From the NCBI RefSeq assembly GCF_000768345.1, contig NZ_AVPS01000007.1, forward strand, positions 161,348 through 225,347: 64,000 bases of DNA, in the 5' to 3' direction. The translations under genes and the position numbers were made by a program. Origin of the DNA: Lysobacter concretionis Ko07 = DSM 16239 (lineage in GTDB: Bacteria; Pseudomonadota; Gammaproteobacteria; Xanthomonadales; Xanthomonadaceae). The notes under the pieces were generated by a model. The model was not told where the DNA came from. It worked only from the letters and a program-made list of their open reading frames with translations, and did not search any database. Shown here piece by piece: positions 41,181-50,512 of this stretch (position 1 is the first letter of the stretch; every line of letters starts with the position of its first letter).

Positions 41181-42068
41181 ATGACCGCAATGACCAGCCC
41201 CGGCGCCCGTTTCCGCCGCGCTCTGACCGATGAGAAGCCGCTGCAGATCGTCGGCGCCATCAACGCCAACCACGCCCTGCTCGCCAGACGCGCCGGTTAC
41301 CGCGCGATCTACCTGTCCGGCGGCGGCGTCGCGGCCGGCTCGCTGGGCCTGCCGGACCTGGGCATCAACACGCTGGAAGACGTGCTGGTCGACGTGCGCC
41401 GCATCACCGACGTCTGCGAGCTGCCGCTGCTGGTCGACATCGACACCGGCTTCGGCCCGAGCGCGTTCAACATCGCCCGCACCATCAAGTCGCTGATCAA
41501 GGCCGGCGGCGCAGCCTGCCACATCGAGGACCAGGTCGGCGCCAAGCGCTGCGGCCATCGCCCCGGCAAGGAGATCGTGTCGCAGGGCGAGATGGTCGAC
41601 CGGGTCAAGGCCGCGGTCGACGCCAGGACCGACCCGGACTTCTTCCTGATCGCGCGCACCGACGCGATCCAGGTCGACGGCGTGGACGCGGCGATCGAGC
41701 GCGCCATCGCCTGCGTCGAGGCCGGCGCCGACGGCATCTTCGCCGAGGCCGCCTACGACCTGCCGACCTACCGGCGCTTCGTCGATGCGGTGAAGGTGCC
41801 GGTGCTGGCCAACATCACCGAATTCGGCCAGACCCCGTTGTTCACCCGCGACGAGCTGGCCTCGGTCGGCGTGGCGATGCAGCTGTTCCCGCTGTCCGCG
41901 TTCCGCGCCATGAACAAGGCCGCCGAAGCGGTGTATACCGCGATCCGCCGCGACGGCCACCAGAAGAATGTGGTCGACACCATGCAGACCCGCGAGGAGC
42001 TGTACGAGCGCATCGGCTACCACGAATTCGAGCGCAGCCTGGACAAGGTGTTCAGCAGCGCGAAGTGA
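41181..42068 (+). CDS. prpB: Methylisocitrate lyase PrpB
   Basis: The protein has 295 residues and splits 2-methylisocitrate into pyruvate and succinate in the methylcitrate cycle for propionate use. Family signatures: [26 protein letters not shown], the catalytic loop [13 protein letters not shown], and [10 protein letters not shown]. The start is ambiguous: ATG at 41181 or at 41190 (MTSPGA). No prpC, prpD or acnD lies next to it in the window, unlike the usual prp operon. It is 44 nt after ETF-QO, so the two may be co-transcribed. Confidence 0.92.
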   Translation: MTAMTSPGARFRRALTDEKPLQIVGAINANHALLARRAGYRAIYLSGGGVAAGSLGLPDLGINTLEDVLVDVRRITDVCELPLLVDIDTGFGPSAFNIARTIKSLIKAGGAACHIEDQVGAKRCGHRPGKEIVSQGEMVDRVKAAVDARTDPDFFLIARTDAIQVDGVDAAIERAIACVEAGADGIFAEAAYDLPTYRRFVDAVKVPVLANITEFGQTPLFTRDELASVGVAMQLFPLSAFRAMNKAAEAVYTAIRRDGHQKNVVDTMQTREELYERIGYHEFERSLDKVFSSAK

Positions 42069-42135
42069 GCGGCGGCCGCTGTCGCCGGACCCGGTACCGC
42101 CAATGGCCGCATGGTTGTTGCGCGTGCGGCCCGGC

Positions 42136-42164
42136 TACTTGTCTGCGCGTCAAGGCTTTATACT
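42136..42164 (+). promoter_or_regulatory. Sigma-70-like promoter for the cytochrome c gene
   Basis: A -10-like TATACT at 42159-42164 has a possible -35 TACTTG at 42136-42141 with a 17-nt spacer. The -10 box is close to consensus, the -35 weak. It lies 80 nt before the GTG start of the cytochrome gene. Confidence 0.5.
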
Positions 42165-42243
42165 GCTGCGCGGCCGCATGATTGCGGCCTTCCGTTGAAC
42201 GGCGACGCGCACCCATCGCGGGCAGCGCTCAATAGGGTGAACC

Positions 42244-42759
42244 GTGCGCAATTACGACCTCGAATTCCTGAAAAGATTCTCCCTGGTGATGGGTTTCCTG
42301 ATCGTGCTCAGCCTGGGCCTGATCGTCGGCGCGCGCCTCATCAGCAACTCGCTGCCCTATGAAGTGCCCGAGGTCGTGGCCCAGCGCACCAAGGCCCGGA
42401 TCGCGCCGGTCGGTGCGGTCTACGCCGGCAGCACCGGTGCTGCGGCACAGGCCGCCGCCAGTGCCGCAGCCGCCGCCGCCGCCTCTTCGGCCGTCGCCTA
42501 CGGCGGCACGCTGGACGGCTCGGTGATCTTCGACAACCTGTGCGCCGGCTGCCACAGCTCCGGCGCGGGCGGCGCGCCGACGATGGACAAGGCGCACTGG
42601 GCCGCGCGCATTCCGCAGGGTCTGGACACGCTGCACAAGCATGCGATCGAAGGCTTCACCGGCAGCACCGGGATGATGCCGGCCAAGGGCGGCAACCCCG
42701 CCCTGACCGACGAGCAGGTCATCGCCACGGTCGACTGGATGATCGACAACCTGAAGTAG
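42244..42759 (+). CDS. Membrane-anchored cytochrome c5-type protein
   Basis: The protein has 171 residues. A membrane helix (about 12-30) anchors the protein, a long Ala-rich linker (about 65-85) extends it, and the C-terminal heme domain has CAGCH near residue 100, with a Met ligand in GMMPAKGG near residue 141. This matches class I cytochrome c5-like electron carriers. The GTG at 42244 follows AGGGTGA. A perfect hairpin downstream acts as terminator. Confidence 0.9.
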   Translation: MRNYDLEFLKRFSLVMGFLIVLSLGLIVGARLISNSLPYEVPEVVAQRTKARIAPVGAVYAGSTGAAAQAAASAAAAAAASSAVAYGGTLDGSVIFDNLCAGCHSSGAGGAPTMDKAHWAARIPQGLDTLHKHAIEGFTGSTGMMPAKGGNPALTDEQVIATVDWMIDNLK

Positions 42760-42780
42760 GCATCGACGCCTGCCATCCGC

Positions 42781-42802
42781 AACGCCGCCTCCGGGCGGCG
42801 TT
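42781..42802 (+). terminator. Hairpin after the cytochrome c gene
   Basis: AACGCCGCC (42781-42789) pairs perfectly with GGCGGCGTT (42794-42802) around TCCG. The following GTCGTTT is only partly T-rich, so it is a moderate terminator. Confidence 0.7.
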
Positions 42803-42908
42803 GTCGTTTCCGGCGCCCGCGTCCGTGCGATGACGGGTGCATGCGGTGAGGGGGGCCGGCGATCCCCGGCAAAACGCCTGTGAACGTCGCACCGCTTATC
42901 ATGGGCGC

Positions 42909-43616
42909 ATGGACACTCCCGCTTTCCCCGACGATCCCGCCTTCCTCGGCGGCAAGGCCGCGACGCTCACCCTGGCCGGTCCCGCCGGCGCGATCGAGGC
43001 GATTGTGGAAGCCGCCGATCCCGAGGCGCCCGCACGACCGCTGGTGGCGGTGATCTGCCACCCGCTGCCGACCGAAGGCGGCACGATGCACAACAAGGTG
43101 GTCACCATCACCGCACGCGCGCTGCGCGAGTCGGGCGCGAGCACGGTGCGGTTCAATTTCCGCGGCGTCGGCGCGTCCGAAGGCGAGTTCGACGAAGGCC
43201 GCGGCGAGGCCGACGACCTGCGCGCGGTGGTCGCCTGGGTCCGGCAGCAGCGTCCGGATGCGCAGTTGTGGCTGGCCGGTTTCAGCTTCGGCTCGTACGT
43301 CGCCTACCAGACGGCCGCCGAGCTCAGGCCCGGCATGCTGATCATGATCGCCCCGCCCGCCGGCGGCCGCGGCTACGACTTCGCCGCCATCACGCCGTTC
43401 GACGGCCCGTGGCTGGTGGTGCAGGGCGAGGCCGACGAGGTCGTCGATCCGGCCCACGTGTACGCCTGGGTCGACAGCCTCAAACAGCCGCCCGAACTGG
43501 TGCGGATGCCCGGCACCAGCCACTTCTTCCACCGCAAGCTGATGGACCTGCGCGGCGCGGTGAAACACGGCGTGCGCGCCTACCTGCCGGCAGCGACCAC
43601 CGCCGCCGATGAGTGA
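42909..43616 (+). CDS. Alpha/beta hydrolase
   Basis: The protein has 235 residues with no signal. The block VAVICHPLPTEGGTMHNKVV and FNFRGVGASEGEFDEG fit a family of small serine hydrolases or dienelactone-hydrolase-like proteins. The nucleophile Ser is in LAGFSFGSYVAY, the acid in QGEADEVVD and the His in GTSHFFHRKL. Substrate not known. The zapE gene overlaps its end by 8 nt, so the two are translated together. The ATG at 42909 is in frame and fits the family start. Confidence 0.9.
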   Translation: MDTPAFPDDPAFLGGKAATLTLAGPAGAIEAIVEAADPEAPARPLVAVICHPLPTEGGTMHNKVVTITARALRESGASTVRFNFRGVGASEGEFDEGRGEADDLRAVVAWVRQQRPDAQLWLAGFSFGSYVAYQTAAELRPGMLIMIAPPAGGRGYDFAAITPFDGPWLVVQGEADEVVDPAHVYAWVDSLKQPPELVRMPGTSHFFHRKLMDLRGAVKHGVRAYLPAATTAADE

Positions 43617-44715
43617 GCCGACGATCGCCCCAGACACGCTGCCCAGCGCGCGTTACCGGGCAGGCGTGAGCCGGGGCGACTGGAGCGACGACGCCGCGCA
43701 ACACCCGGCGCTGGCCGAGCTCGACCGCCTGCACGCGGCGCTGGTCGACCCGCCATCCCGCGGCGTGCTGGACCGCTGGCGTGGCAGACCGGTCGCCGCG
43801 CCGCCGGGGCTGTACCTGTGGGGTGGCGTCGGCCGTGGCAAGACCTTCCTGATCGACCTGTTCTACGAAGGCCTGCCGATCGCGCGGAAACACCGCACCC
43901 ACTTCCACCGCTTCATGCGCGACGTGCACACCCGGCTGCACGAACACGCCGGCGAGCGCGACCCGCTGACGGCGATCGCCCGCCAGGCCGGACGGCAATG
44001 GCAGGTGCTGGTGCTGGACGAGTTCTTCGTCACCGATATCGGCGATGCGATGCTGCTCGGGCGCTTCGCCGAGCGCCTGTTCGCCGAAGGCGTGGCGCTG
44101 GTGACCACCTCCAACATCGCCCCGCAGCACCTGTTCCAGGACGGCCTGCAGCGCGAGCGCTTCCTGCCCGCGATCGCCCAGATCCAGCAGCACTGCCACG
44201 TCCTGCACCTGCAAAGCGACCACGACTACCGCCTGCGCGCGCTGACCCGCTCGCCGGTGTACCGCGCACCGCTGGATGCCGGGGCCGACGCCTGGCTCGC
44301 CACGCGCTGGGAGGAAATCGTCGACGGCCGCCCGCGCGGCACCGGTCCGCTGCATATCGATGGCCGCGACATCCCGGTGCGCGGGCTCGCCGAGGGGCAC
44401 GCCTGGTTCGACTTCGCCGCCCTGTGCGAAGGCCCGCGCGCGGCCGGCGACTACATCGAGATCGCGACCGAGTTCCACACCGTGCTGGTCGGTGCCATTC
44501 CGGTGTTCGACGGTGGCAACGACGACCCCGCGCGCCGCTTCGTGAACCTGATCGACGAGCTGTACGACCGCAACGTCAACCTGGTCTGCACCGCCGCGAC
44601 GGCACCGGTCGGGCTGTATACCGGCCACCGGCTGGCGGCGGCGTTCGAGCGCACCACCTCGCGGCTGATCGAGATGCGCTCGGCGGAATACCTGGCCCGG
44701 GAGCACCGCGGCTGA
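43609..44715 (+). CDS. zapE: Cell division protein ZapE (AFG1-like ATPase)
   Basis: The protein has 368 residues. The Walker A motif LYLWGGVGRGKTFLID, Walker B region VLVLDEFFVTDIGDAMLL and the sensor VTTSNIAPQHLF match the AFG1/ZapE ATPases, which modulate FtsZ under stress and oxygen limitation. The N-terminus MSEPTIAPDTLPSARYRAGVSRGDW is typical. It overlaps the hydrolase gene and converges on the PepSY gene with a short gap. Confidence 0.93.
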   Translation: MSEPTIAPDTLPSARYRAGVSRGDWSDDAAQHPALAELDRLHAALVDPPSRGVLDRWRGRPVAAPPGLYLWGGVGRGKTFLIDLFYEGLPIARKHRTHFHRFMRDVHTRLHEHAGERDPLTAIARQAGRQWQVLVLDEFFVTDIGDAMLLGRFAERLFAEGVALVTTSNIAPQHLFQDGLQRERFLPAIAQIQQHCHVLHLQSDHDYRLRALTRSPVYRAPLDAGADAWLATRWEEIVDGRPRGTGPLHIDGRDIPVRGLAEGHAWFDFAALCEGPRAAGDYIEIATEFHTVLVGAIPVFDGGNDDPARRFVNLIDELYDRNVNLVCTAATAPVGLYTGHRLAAAFERTTSRLIEMRSAEYLAREHRG

Positions 44716-44763
44716 GGATACGACCCGGGCACGCACCCCCGGCACGCGACCCGGGCGGCGCGG

Positions 44764-46329
44764 TCAGGCCGCGCGCGGGTCGGCCCAGACGCTGTGCGGA
44801 TCGCCGTCGCGGGCCCGTCGCGCGCTGGCGCGGGCCAATGCGGCGAACCCGGCTGCCAGCGCAATCGCCATCGCATCGACCGTGACCAGCACCCAGTGCC
44901 CGGCGACGGCCGCCTTCCACAGCCACCAGCCGCTGGCGATGCCGTGCGCGACCGGGATCGCGACGGTGACCAGCGCCGCCAGCCACAGCAGTTCGCGCAC
45001 GCCGCGCGACGGCGGCCTCAGCGCCGCCCACGACGCGCACAACGCCCACGTGCCGAAGCAGACCCAGCGCTCGGCGGAGGCGGAATGCAGCCCCCACATC
45101 GGTGCCAGCTGCGTGGCCACGAAGCTGGCCGAGATCGCGACGCACACGCCGATGCAGACACCGACCGTGGCGCGCGCCATGTTGACCTGCGCCCGGCCTT
45201 GCTCGACCGCGCGCCGTTTGCGCCGCGACTCGATCCACAACAGGTTGCCGGAATAGAACAGGAACGCGCCGGCCAGTCCGAGCAGGAAGTACAGCCACTG
45301 CACCACGCGGTTGCCGAACTCGCCGAAGTGCAGCGCATAGGTTGCCTGCAGGGTCGCGTGGTTGGCGTCGCGCGCGCCCTGCAACTGCACCGCGAGCACC
45401 TCGCCGCTGCCGGCATCCAGCGCGACCGAACCCATCGCGCCCAGCGCGCGTGAGGTCTCGCCGGTGATCTCGACCACCGCGTTGGCGTCGCCACCGTGCT
45501 GCAGCTTCAGATAGGCCGGCTCGAAATCGTCGATGCCGTGCCCGCGCGCGACCGCCACCGAGCGCTCATGCCACTGCGCCAGCGACTGCATCGCGGCCGG
45601 CTCGCCGGATGCGGCGACCACCGGCGCGGTGTCCATCGCCGCCGGTACCGATTCCAGCAAGCTGCCGTCATAGACCAGCGGGTCGAGCAGCGGCATCAAT
45701 GCGAACAGCAGGCACAGCAACGCGCCGGTCACCGCGAACATCACGTGCGCCGGCAGGCTCAACACCCCGATCACGTTGTGCGCGTCCTGCCAGAACCGCT
45801 TGAGGTTGCGTCCCGGCCGCAGCGCGAACAGGTCCTTCGCCAGCCGCGGCAGGTGGATCACCACACCGCTGACCAGCGCCAGCCCGTACAGCAGGCTGAC
45901 CACGCCCATCAACCACATCCCGACCATCGGGATGCCGAGCGAGTAGTGCAGCAGGTTGACCAGCTCGGCCAGGCTCGAAGTCGGCGGGGTCGGGCTGCCC
46001 TGCAGGGTGTCGAGGGTCGCGAACTGCCACTTCCCCGCGCCATCCAGCCACCAGGCCGAAGCCTGGGCCGACTCGGCGCCGGGGAAACCGAGGCCGAGGT
46101 GCACGCGCGCGCCCTCATGACGGGCCAGCGTTTCGTCGAGCAGGCGCTGCGCGTCGATGATCGAGTCGGGCTGCGCGTCGACCGCACTCGACTGCCACAG
46201 CGGCAGCTCGTGGTGGAACATCGTGATCGCACCGGCGTAGAACGCGACGAACAGGGCGAAGCCGGCGACCAGCCCGACCCAGCTGTGGACGGCGGTGTAC
46301 ACCCGCAGGGTGGTGGCGCGCAATTTCAT
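44764..46329 (-). CDS. PepSY-domain membrane protein of the siderophore operon
   Basis: The protein has 521 residues and several membrane helices. The first helix begins LRVYTAVHSWVGLVAGF, and PepSY-type periplasmic segments lie between helices (for example LDETLARHEGARVHLGLGFPG). Such iron-regulated PepSY-associated membrane proteins follow TonB-dependent siderophore receptors and may help reduce or release ferric iron. It is last in the receptor operon, 10 nt after the DUF3649-type gene, with GGAC before the ATG at 46329. Confidence 0.92.
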   Translation of the reverse strand: MKLRATTLRVYTAVHSWVGLVAGFALFVAFYAGAITMFHHELPLWQSSAVDAQPDSIIDAQRLLDETLARHEGARVHLGLGFPGAESAQASAWWLDGAGKWQFATLDTLQGSPTPPTSSLAELVNLLHYSLGIPMVGMWLMGVVSLLYGLALVSGVVIHLPRLAKDLFALRPGRNLKRFWQDAHNVIGVLSLPAHVMFAVTGALLCLLFALMPLLDPLVYDGSLLESVPAAMDTAPVVAASGEPAAMQSLAQWHERSVAVARGHGIDDFEPAYLKLQHGGDANAVVEITGETSRALGAMGSVALDAGSGEVLAVQLQGARDANHATLQATYALHFGEFGNRVVQWLYFLLGLAGAFLFYSGNLLWIESRRKRRAVEQGRAQVNMARATVGVCIGVCVAISASFVATQLAPMWGLHSASAERWVCFGTWALCASWAALRPPSRGVRELLWLAALVTVAIPVAHGIASGWWLWKAAVAGHWVLVTVDAMAIALAAGFAALARASARRARDGDPHSVWADPRAA

Positions 46330-46339
46330 CGATCCGTCC

Positions 46340-46603
46340 TCATGCGGCCCATCCGGTCGCCTGCAGCAGCCACAGCGCGCCGAGCGCGGCCAGCGCCAAG
46401 CTGCCGATCCAGCCCCACGCGCGCCACCCGCCGGCGAAGCGGAAGCTGGCCGCGGCGATGCTGATCCACAGCGGAAACAGCAGCACCAGCCCCGGCACCA
46501 GGGTCGCCTGCCACGGACCCGGCCACAGCCGCCCGAGCAGGCTCGCCAACGCCGCGGCGAGGATGAAACCCGGCAGTGCGGCGGCGGTCGCGCGGCCCCA
46601 CAT
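46340..46603 (-). CDS. DUF3649-type small membrane protein
   Basis: The protein has 87 residues with three predicted membrane helices (around PGFILAAALASLL, LVPGLVLLFPLWIS and GSLALAALGALWLL). Its position between a DUF3325-type gene and a PepSY gene in a receptor operon is typical for DUF3649. The ATG overlaps the upstream gene's stop (TGATG). Role in iron uptake is inferred from the operon. Confidence 0.82.
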   Translation of the reverse strand: MWGRATAAALPGFILAAALASLLGRLWPGPWQATLVPGLVLLFPLWISIAAASFRFAGGWRAWGWIGSLALAALGALWLLQATGWAA

Positions 46604-46929
46604 CAGTCGCTCTCCAGCGACGTGCGCGCCAGCGGCACCGTCCGCGATCGGTGCGCATCCGCCGGCGGCGACGCATTCGTCCACCACGCCAGGTACGGCA
46701 ACGCGACCAGCGCCAGCATCCACGTTGCCAGCATCGCGCACAGCCCGGCGCCGACGCCGAGCTCCACGATCCACCCGCCCAGCGACACCAGCGCCAGTGC
46801 GCCGCCGACTGCGCGCAGGCCGGCACGGCCCGCACCCGGCTGCCAGCCGCGATTGGGCGACGCCAGGTACAGCGCCAGCGCCGACGCCAGCGCGGCCAGG
46901 GTCGCCAGCAGGCCCGGTGCGCCCGCCAT
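46603..46929 (-). CDS. DUF3325-type small membrane protein
   Basis: The protein has 108 residues with about three hydrophobic segments, MAGAPGLLATLAALASALALY at the start and ATWMLALVALPYLAWW later, then a hydrophilic tail. It fits the DUF3325 family found between TonB receptors and PepSY proteins. Its ATG overlaps the receptor stop by one base, so it is translationally coupled to it. Confidence 0.8.
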   Translation of the reverse strand: MAGAPGLLATLAALASALALYLASPNRGWQPGAGRAGLRAVGGALALVSLGGWIVELGVGAGLCAMLATWMLALVALPYLAWWTNASPPADAHRSRTVPLARTSLESD

Positions 46930-49073
46930 CACCAGCGGTAACGCAGGGTCGCGGTGACCGTGCGCGGGTAGCCGTAGTAGCACCACATCGCGCTGTTGCA
47001 GACCGCCACGTACTCCTTGTCCATCAGGTTGGCGGCGTTGAGCTGCAGCCGCCAGCGGTCGAAGTCGTAGTGCACCGCGGCGTCGAACAGCGTGTATGAC
47101 GGCGTCTTCCACGCGTTGTAGATGTCGCCGTAGACCGAACCGGTATGCCGCACGCCGCCGCCGAAGCCGAGCCCCGACAGCGCGCCGTAGGCGATCGTGT
47201 AATCGAGGCCGAGCGCGGCCTGCCGCTGCGGCACCAGCGCGACGCGCTTGCCGAGCGCGGCGGCGTCGGTGGTGCGGGTGACTTCGGTATCCATCCAGGT
47301 CGCCGCGCCGTACACGCCCAGCGCCGGGGTCACGTTCCAGCGGCCCTCCAGCTCGACGCCGCGCACGCGGGTCTCGCCCTGCTGGACCGAGAACAGCACG
47401 TGGTCGGGATCGACACTCAGCGTGTTCTGCTGGCGGATGTCGTACACCGCCAGCGTCGCCAGTCCGCGGCCGCTGGGCGGCAGGTACTTGATGCCGGCCT
47501 CGACCTGCTCGCCGGTGGTCGGCACGAACGCGTTGCCGTCGAAGTCGACGCCGACGGTCGGCTGGAACGATTCCGACCACGCCACGTACGGCGCAAATCC
47601 GGAGTCGAACACGTAGTTGACTCCCACCCGCCCCGAGAACGCATCGTCCTCCTGCCGGCTGTGCGTGACCGGGTCGGCGATGAGGTTGTCAGCCCGCGTG
47701 CGCACCCGGTCCTGGCGGCCGGCGACGGTGACCACCCAGCGGTCCAGCCGCAGCTGGTCCTGCAGGTAGACCCCGGTCTGCTGCTGCACCTTGTCTTCGT
47801 GGAAGGTGTAGTCCGGCACCACCACCTCGGCCCCGTAAACCGGGTCGAACACGTCGATCGGCGCGATCCCGAACGCGAAAGCCGAGGCGTAATCGTTCTG
47901 CAGCCGGCGGTAGTCGACACCGGCCAGCACGGTGTGGCGCCACGCGCCGGTGGTGAAGTCGAAGCTCACGTTGTTGTCGACGCCGAACGCCCTGGAGTGC
48001 TCCTCCAGCGGGAACAGGTAGCGGTTCAGCGTGCGGCCGTCCGCCTCCAGCCCCAGCGTGCCGATGCCGGCGTCGTGGTCGACATCGGCCTCGCCGTAGC
48101 GCAGGTTCTGGCGGAACGTCAGGCCGTTGCCGAAGGCGTGCTCGAACTCGTAGCCGGCCGACTTGCTGGTGCGCAGGTAGTCGTTCCAGCCCGGCTCGCC
48201 GGTGAACACGCTCGGCCGGATCCTGCCGTTCGGGTTCGGCAGCAGGGTGCCGGCAGCCGGCAGGAAGCCGCTGCCGTTGGCGGTGTCGGCCTTCTGCCAG
48301 CGTGCGAGCAGGGTCAGCGAAGTGGCATCGCTGGGCTTCCACGCCAGTGCCGGGGCGAAGAAGTAGCGGTCGTCCTTGACGAAATCGACCAGGTTGTCGC
48401 TGTTGCGGGCCAGGCCGGTGAGCCGATACGACCACACGCCCTCATCGTCCAGCGGCCCGCCGAAATCGAACGCGGCCTGGCGCAGGTCGAAGTTGCCGAG
48501 CTGCACCTCGACCTCTCGCAGCGGCCGGTCGACCGGGCGCTTGCTGACCAGGTTGACCAGCCCGCCCGGCGGCATCGCCCCGTAGGACACCGACGACGGC
48601 CCCTTCAGCACGTCCATCCGCTCCAGCCCGTACGGCTCGACGCGGGTCGCGCCGGTCCAGACACCGTCTGTCAGCGCCAGCCCGTCGAGGTAACGCGCCG
48701 GGGTGAAACCGCGCACCAGCAGCCAGTCGCTGCGGGTGTCCTGGCCGTAGCCGCCGCCCTGGGTACCCGCCAGATACCACATCGCCTCCTCGAGGCCGTG
48801 CAGGCCGCGATCGGCGAACTGCTGCGCGCCGACCACCGACACCGATTGCGGCGCCTCGATGATCGGGGTGTCGGTCTTGGTCACGGTCTGGCTGCGCTTG
48901 ATGATCTGCGCCTGCACCTGGACGGTGTCGAGGGTGGTGGCGTCGGGTGCGGCGACGGCACCTGCGGACGGAGGCACAGTGATCTGCGCAGCGGCCGGCA
49001 GTGCGGCCAACAACGCCAGGCCGAGCAGGCTCGCCCGGGGGAAGGAGGGTCGGGCGACAGCGAAACGGGACAT
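46929..49073 (-). CDS. TonB-dependent siderophore receptor
   Basis: The protein has 714 residues, with a signal peptide ending PAAAQ. A TonB-box region (about 45-60) precedes the plug domain with IIEAPQSVSVVGAQQFADRG, LVRGFTPARYLDGLAL and RMDVLKGPSSVSYGAMPPGGLVNLVSKRP. The C-terminal beta-barrel ends in the aromatic YRW, as outer-membrane barrels do. The siderophore is unknown, but the family takes up ferric hydroxamates or catecholates. AGGG precedes the ATG at 49073. A Fur box 79 nt upstream indicates iron repression. No TonB or siderophore synthesis gene is in the window. Confidence 0.95.
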   Translation of the reverse strand: MSRFAVARPSFPRASLLGLALLAALPAAAQITVPPSAGAVAAPDATTLDTVQVQAQIIKRSQTVTKTDTPIIEAPQSVSVVGAQQFADRGLHGLEEAMWYLAGTQGGGYGQDTRSDWLLVRGFTPARYLDGLALTDGVWTGATRVEPYGLERMDVLKGPSSVSYGAMPPGGLVNLVSKRPVDRPLREVEVQLGNFDLRQAAFDFGGPLDDEGVWSYRLTGLARNSDNLVDFVKDDRYFFAPALAWKPSDATSLTLLARWQKADTANGSGFLPAAGTLLPNPNGRIRPSVFTGEPGWNDYLRTSKSAGYEFEHAFGNGLTFRQNLRYGEADVDHDAGIGTLGLEADGRTLNRYLFPLEEHSRAFGVDNNVSFDFTTGAWRHTVLAGVDYRRLQNDYASAFAFGIAPIDVFDPVYGAEVVVPDYTFHEDKVQQQTGVYLQDQLRLDRWVVTVAGRQDRVRTRADNLIADPVTHSRQEDDAFSGRVGVNYVFDSGFAPYVAWSESFQPTVGVDFDGNAFVPTTGEQVEAGIKYLPPSGRGLATLAVYDIRQQNTLSVDPDHVLFSVQQGETRVRGVELEGRWNVTPALGVYGAATWMDTEVTRTTDAAALGKRVALVPQRQAALGLDYTIAYGALSGLGFGGGVRHTGSVYGDIYNAWKTPSYTLFDAAVHYDFDRWRLQLNAANLMDKEYVAVCNSAMWCYYGYPRTVTATLRYRW

Positions 49074-49559
49074 TGGAACCCTTGTGATGGTTATTTTGGT
49101 TCGCGCGTCCGGTGCGCAAGCGGCGCCGGCATGGGCTCGGCGGGCTCTGAATGGAAATCATTCTCATTCTAGTGGTTTGCCCCGAGCCACGGCAATGCGT
49201 CTGCCCGAGAAGCCGTGGTCAGCAAAAGGTGTCTCGCGACATCCGGTTTCCGCTGCCGGTCCTCCAGCCTGCTGGTACCCACCGCCACTGCCCGGACACC
49301 CGCCGCGCCGACCGCGGCGCCGGCAGGCGAAGCGTCAATGTCTTCGCAGCGGCCGGAGGTCACCCACCGCCGCCGCCGAGCGCCTGCGCGATGACGTCGT
49401 CGCGCTGCGCCGTTCTCGCGCCTGGTCGAACGCCCGAGCGCCATGCGAGAGGGCCGGGGCGCAAGACCCATGGACGCCGGTTTCATCCCGGATTTTGCGA
49501 TCCCCGGCTCTTGCATCCGGCGTTCCGACTCCGGCCCCACCACGGGGGATAATGGCGGC
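49074..49559. other. Intergenic region between the receptor operon and queF
   Basis: The region holds the Fur box at 49152-49166 and the divergent promoters. No reading frame with a ribosome-binding site and normal codon use was recognised on either strand; the longer frames are arginine- and proline-rich. I saw no riboswitch structure before queF. Confidence 0.55.
49152..49166. promoter_or_regulatory. Fur-binding site upstream of the siderophore receptor
   Basis: On the minus strand it reads TGAGAAT-G-ATTTCCA, a good match to the 7-1-7 Fur consensus TGATAAT-N-ATTATCA (11 of 14 positions). It ends 79 nt before the receptor ATG, a usual place for iron-dependent repression. Confidence 0.75.
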
Positions 49560-50420
49560 ATGACCACGACCCCCTCCACTTCCGCTCCCTCCGCCAGCGC
49601 CGACCTGCCGCTCGGCCGTCACGTCGACTACCCGCGCGAGTACGACGCATCGCTGCTGTTTCCGATCGCCCGCGCGCTCGGCCGCAACGAGATCGGCCTG
49701 GCCGGCGCCGGCCCGCATGATGCAGGCCTGCCCTTCATCGGCAGCGACCGCTGGCACGCCTACGAGCTGGGTTGGCTGGACGGCCGCGGCAAGCCGCGCG
49801 TGGCGACCGCGACGCTGAGCATCCCGGCCGCGTCGCCGCACCTGATCGAATCCAAGTCGCTCAAGCTCTACCTGAACTCCTTCAACGCGACCCGCTTCGA
49901 CGATGATGAAGCCGTGCGCGCACGCATCGCCGCCGACCTGGCGCAGGTGGCCGGCAGCGCGGTCGAGGTGGTGTTCGGATTGCCGCCCATCGACGAGCAG
50001 ACGGAGATGGCCGAGTCGCTGGACGAGCTGCCGATCGCGTTCGACCACTACGGCCCCCCGCAGCCGGACTTCCTGCAGAGCGATGCCGACGAGGTGGTCG
50101 AGGAAAGCCTGACCAGCGCGCTGCTCAAATCCAACTGCCCGGTGACCGGCCAGCCCGACTGGGCGCGGGTGCGGATCGACTACCGCGGCCCGCGCCTGGA
50201 TCGCGCCGGCCTGCTGCGCTACCTGGTGTCGTTCCGCGACCACGCCGGTTTCCACGAGCAGTGCGTGGAGCAGATCTTCCACGACCTGATGCAGCGCGCG
50301 CGCCCGCAACACCTGTCGGTGCAGGCCCGCTACACCCGCCGCGGCGGCCTCGACATCAATCCGTGGCGCGCCACGCCGGGGTTCGCGGCACCGGCCGCCG
50401 GGCGCGACCTGCGCCAGTGA
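49560..50420 (+). CDS. queF: NADPH-dependent 7-cyano-7-deazaguanine reductase QueF
   Basis: The protein has 286 residues and reduces preQ0 to preQ1 on the queuosine pathway. The long two-domain form typical of proteobacteria is seen: the NADPH-binding segment [13 protein letters not shown], the catalytic Cys in [12 protein letters not shown] and the Glu/His region [13 protein letters not shown]. The ATG at 49560 begins MTTTPSTS; a longer upstream frame is non-family. No other queuosine genes lie nearby. Confidence 0.94.
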   Translation: MTTTPSTSAPSASADLPLGRHVDYPREYDASLLFPIARALGRNEIGLAGAGPHDAGLPFIGSDRWHAYELGWLDGRGKPRVATATLSIPAASPHLIESKSLKLYLNSFNATRFDDDEAVRARIAADLAQVAGSAVEVVFGLPPIDEQTEMAESLDELPIAFDHYGPPQPDFLQSDADEVVEESLTSALLKSNCPVTGQPDWARVRIDYRGPRLDRAGLLRYLVSFRDHAGFHEQCVEQIFHDLMQRARPQHLSVQARYTRRGGLDINPWRATPGFAAPAAGRDLRQ

Positions 50421-50512
50421 AGGCGTAGCCGCCGGGTTCACGTCGGCACGATCGGTTCTTAACAAGTGCCGTGCAATGGTGGCTCCGCCCATACGGCAGG
50501 AGCCCCGAACCC

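Noticed and set aside
49400..49559. preQ1 riboswitch upstream of queF
   Set aside because: No short pseudoknot pattern with an A-rich tail was found before the ATG at 49560.
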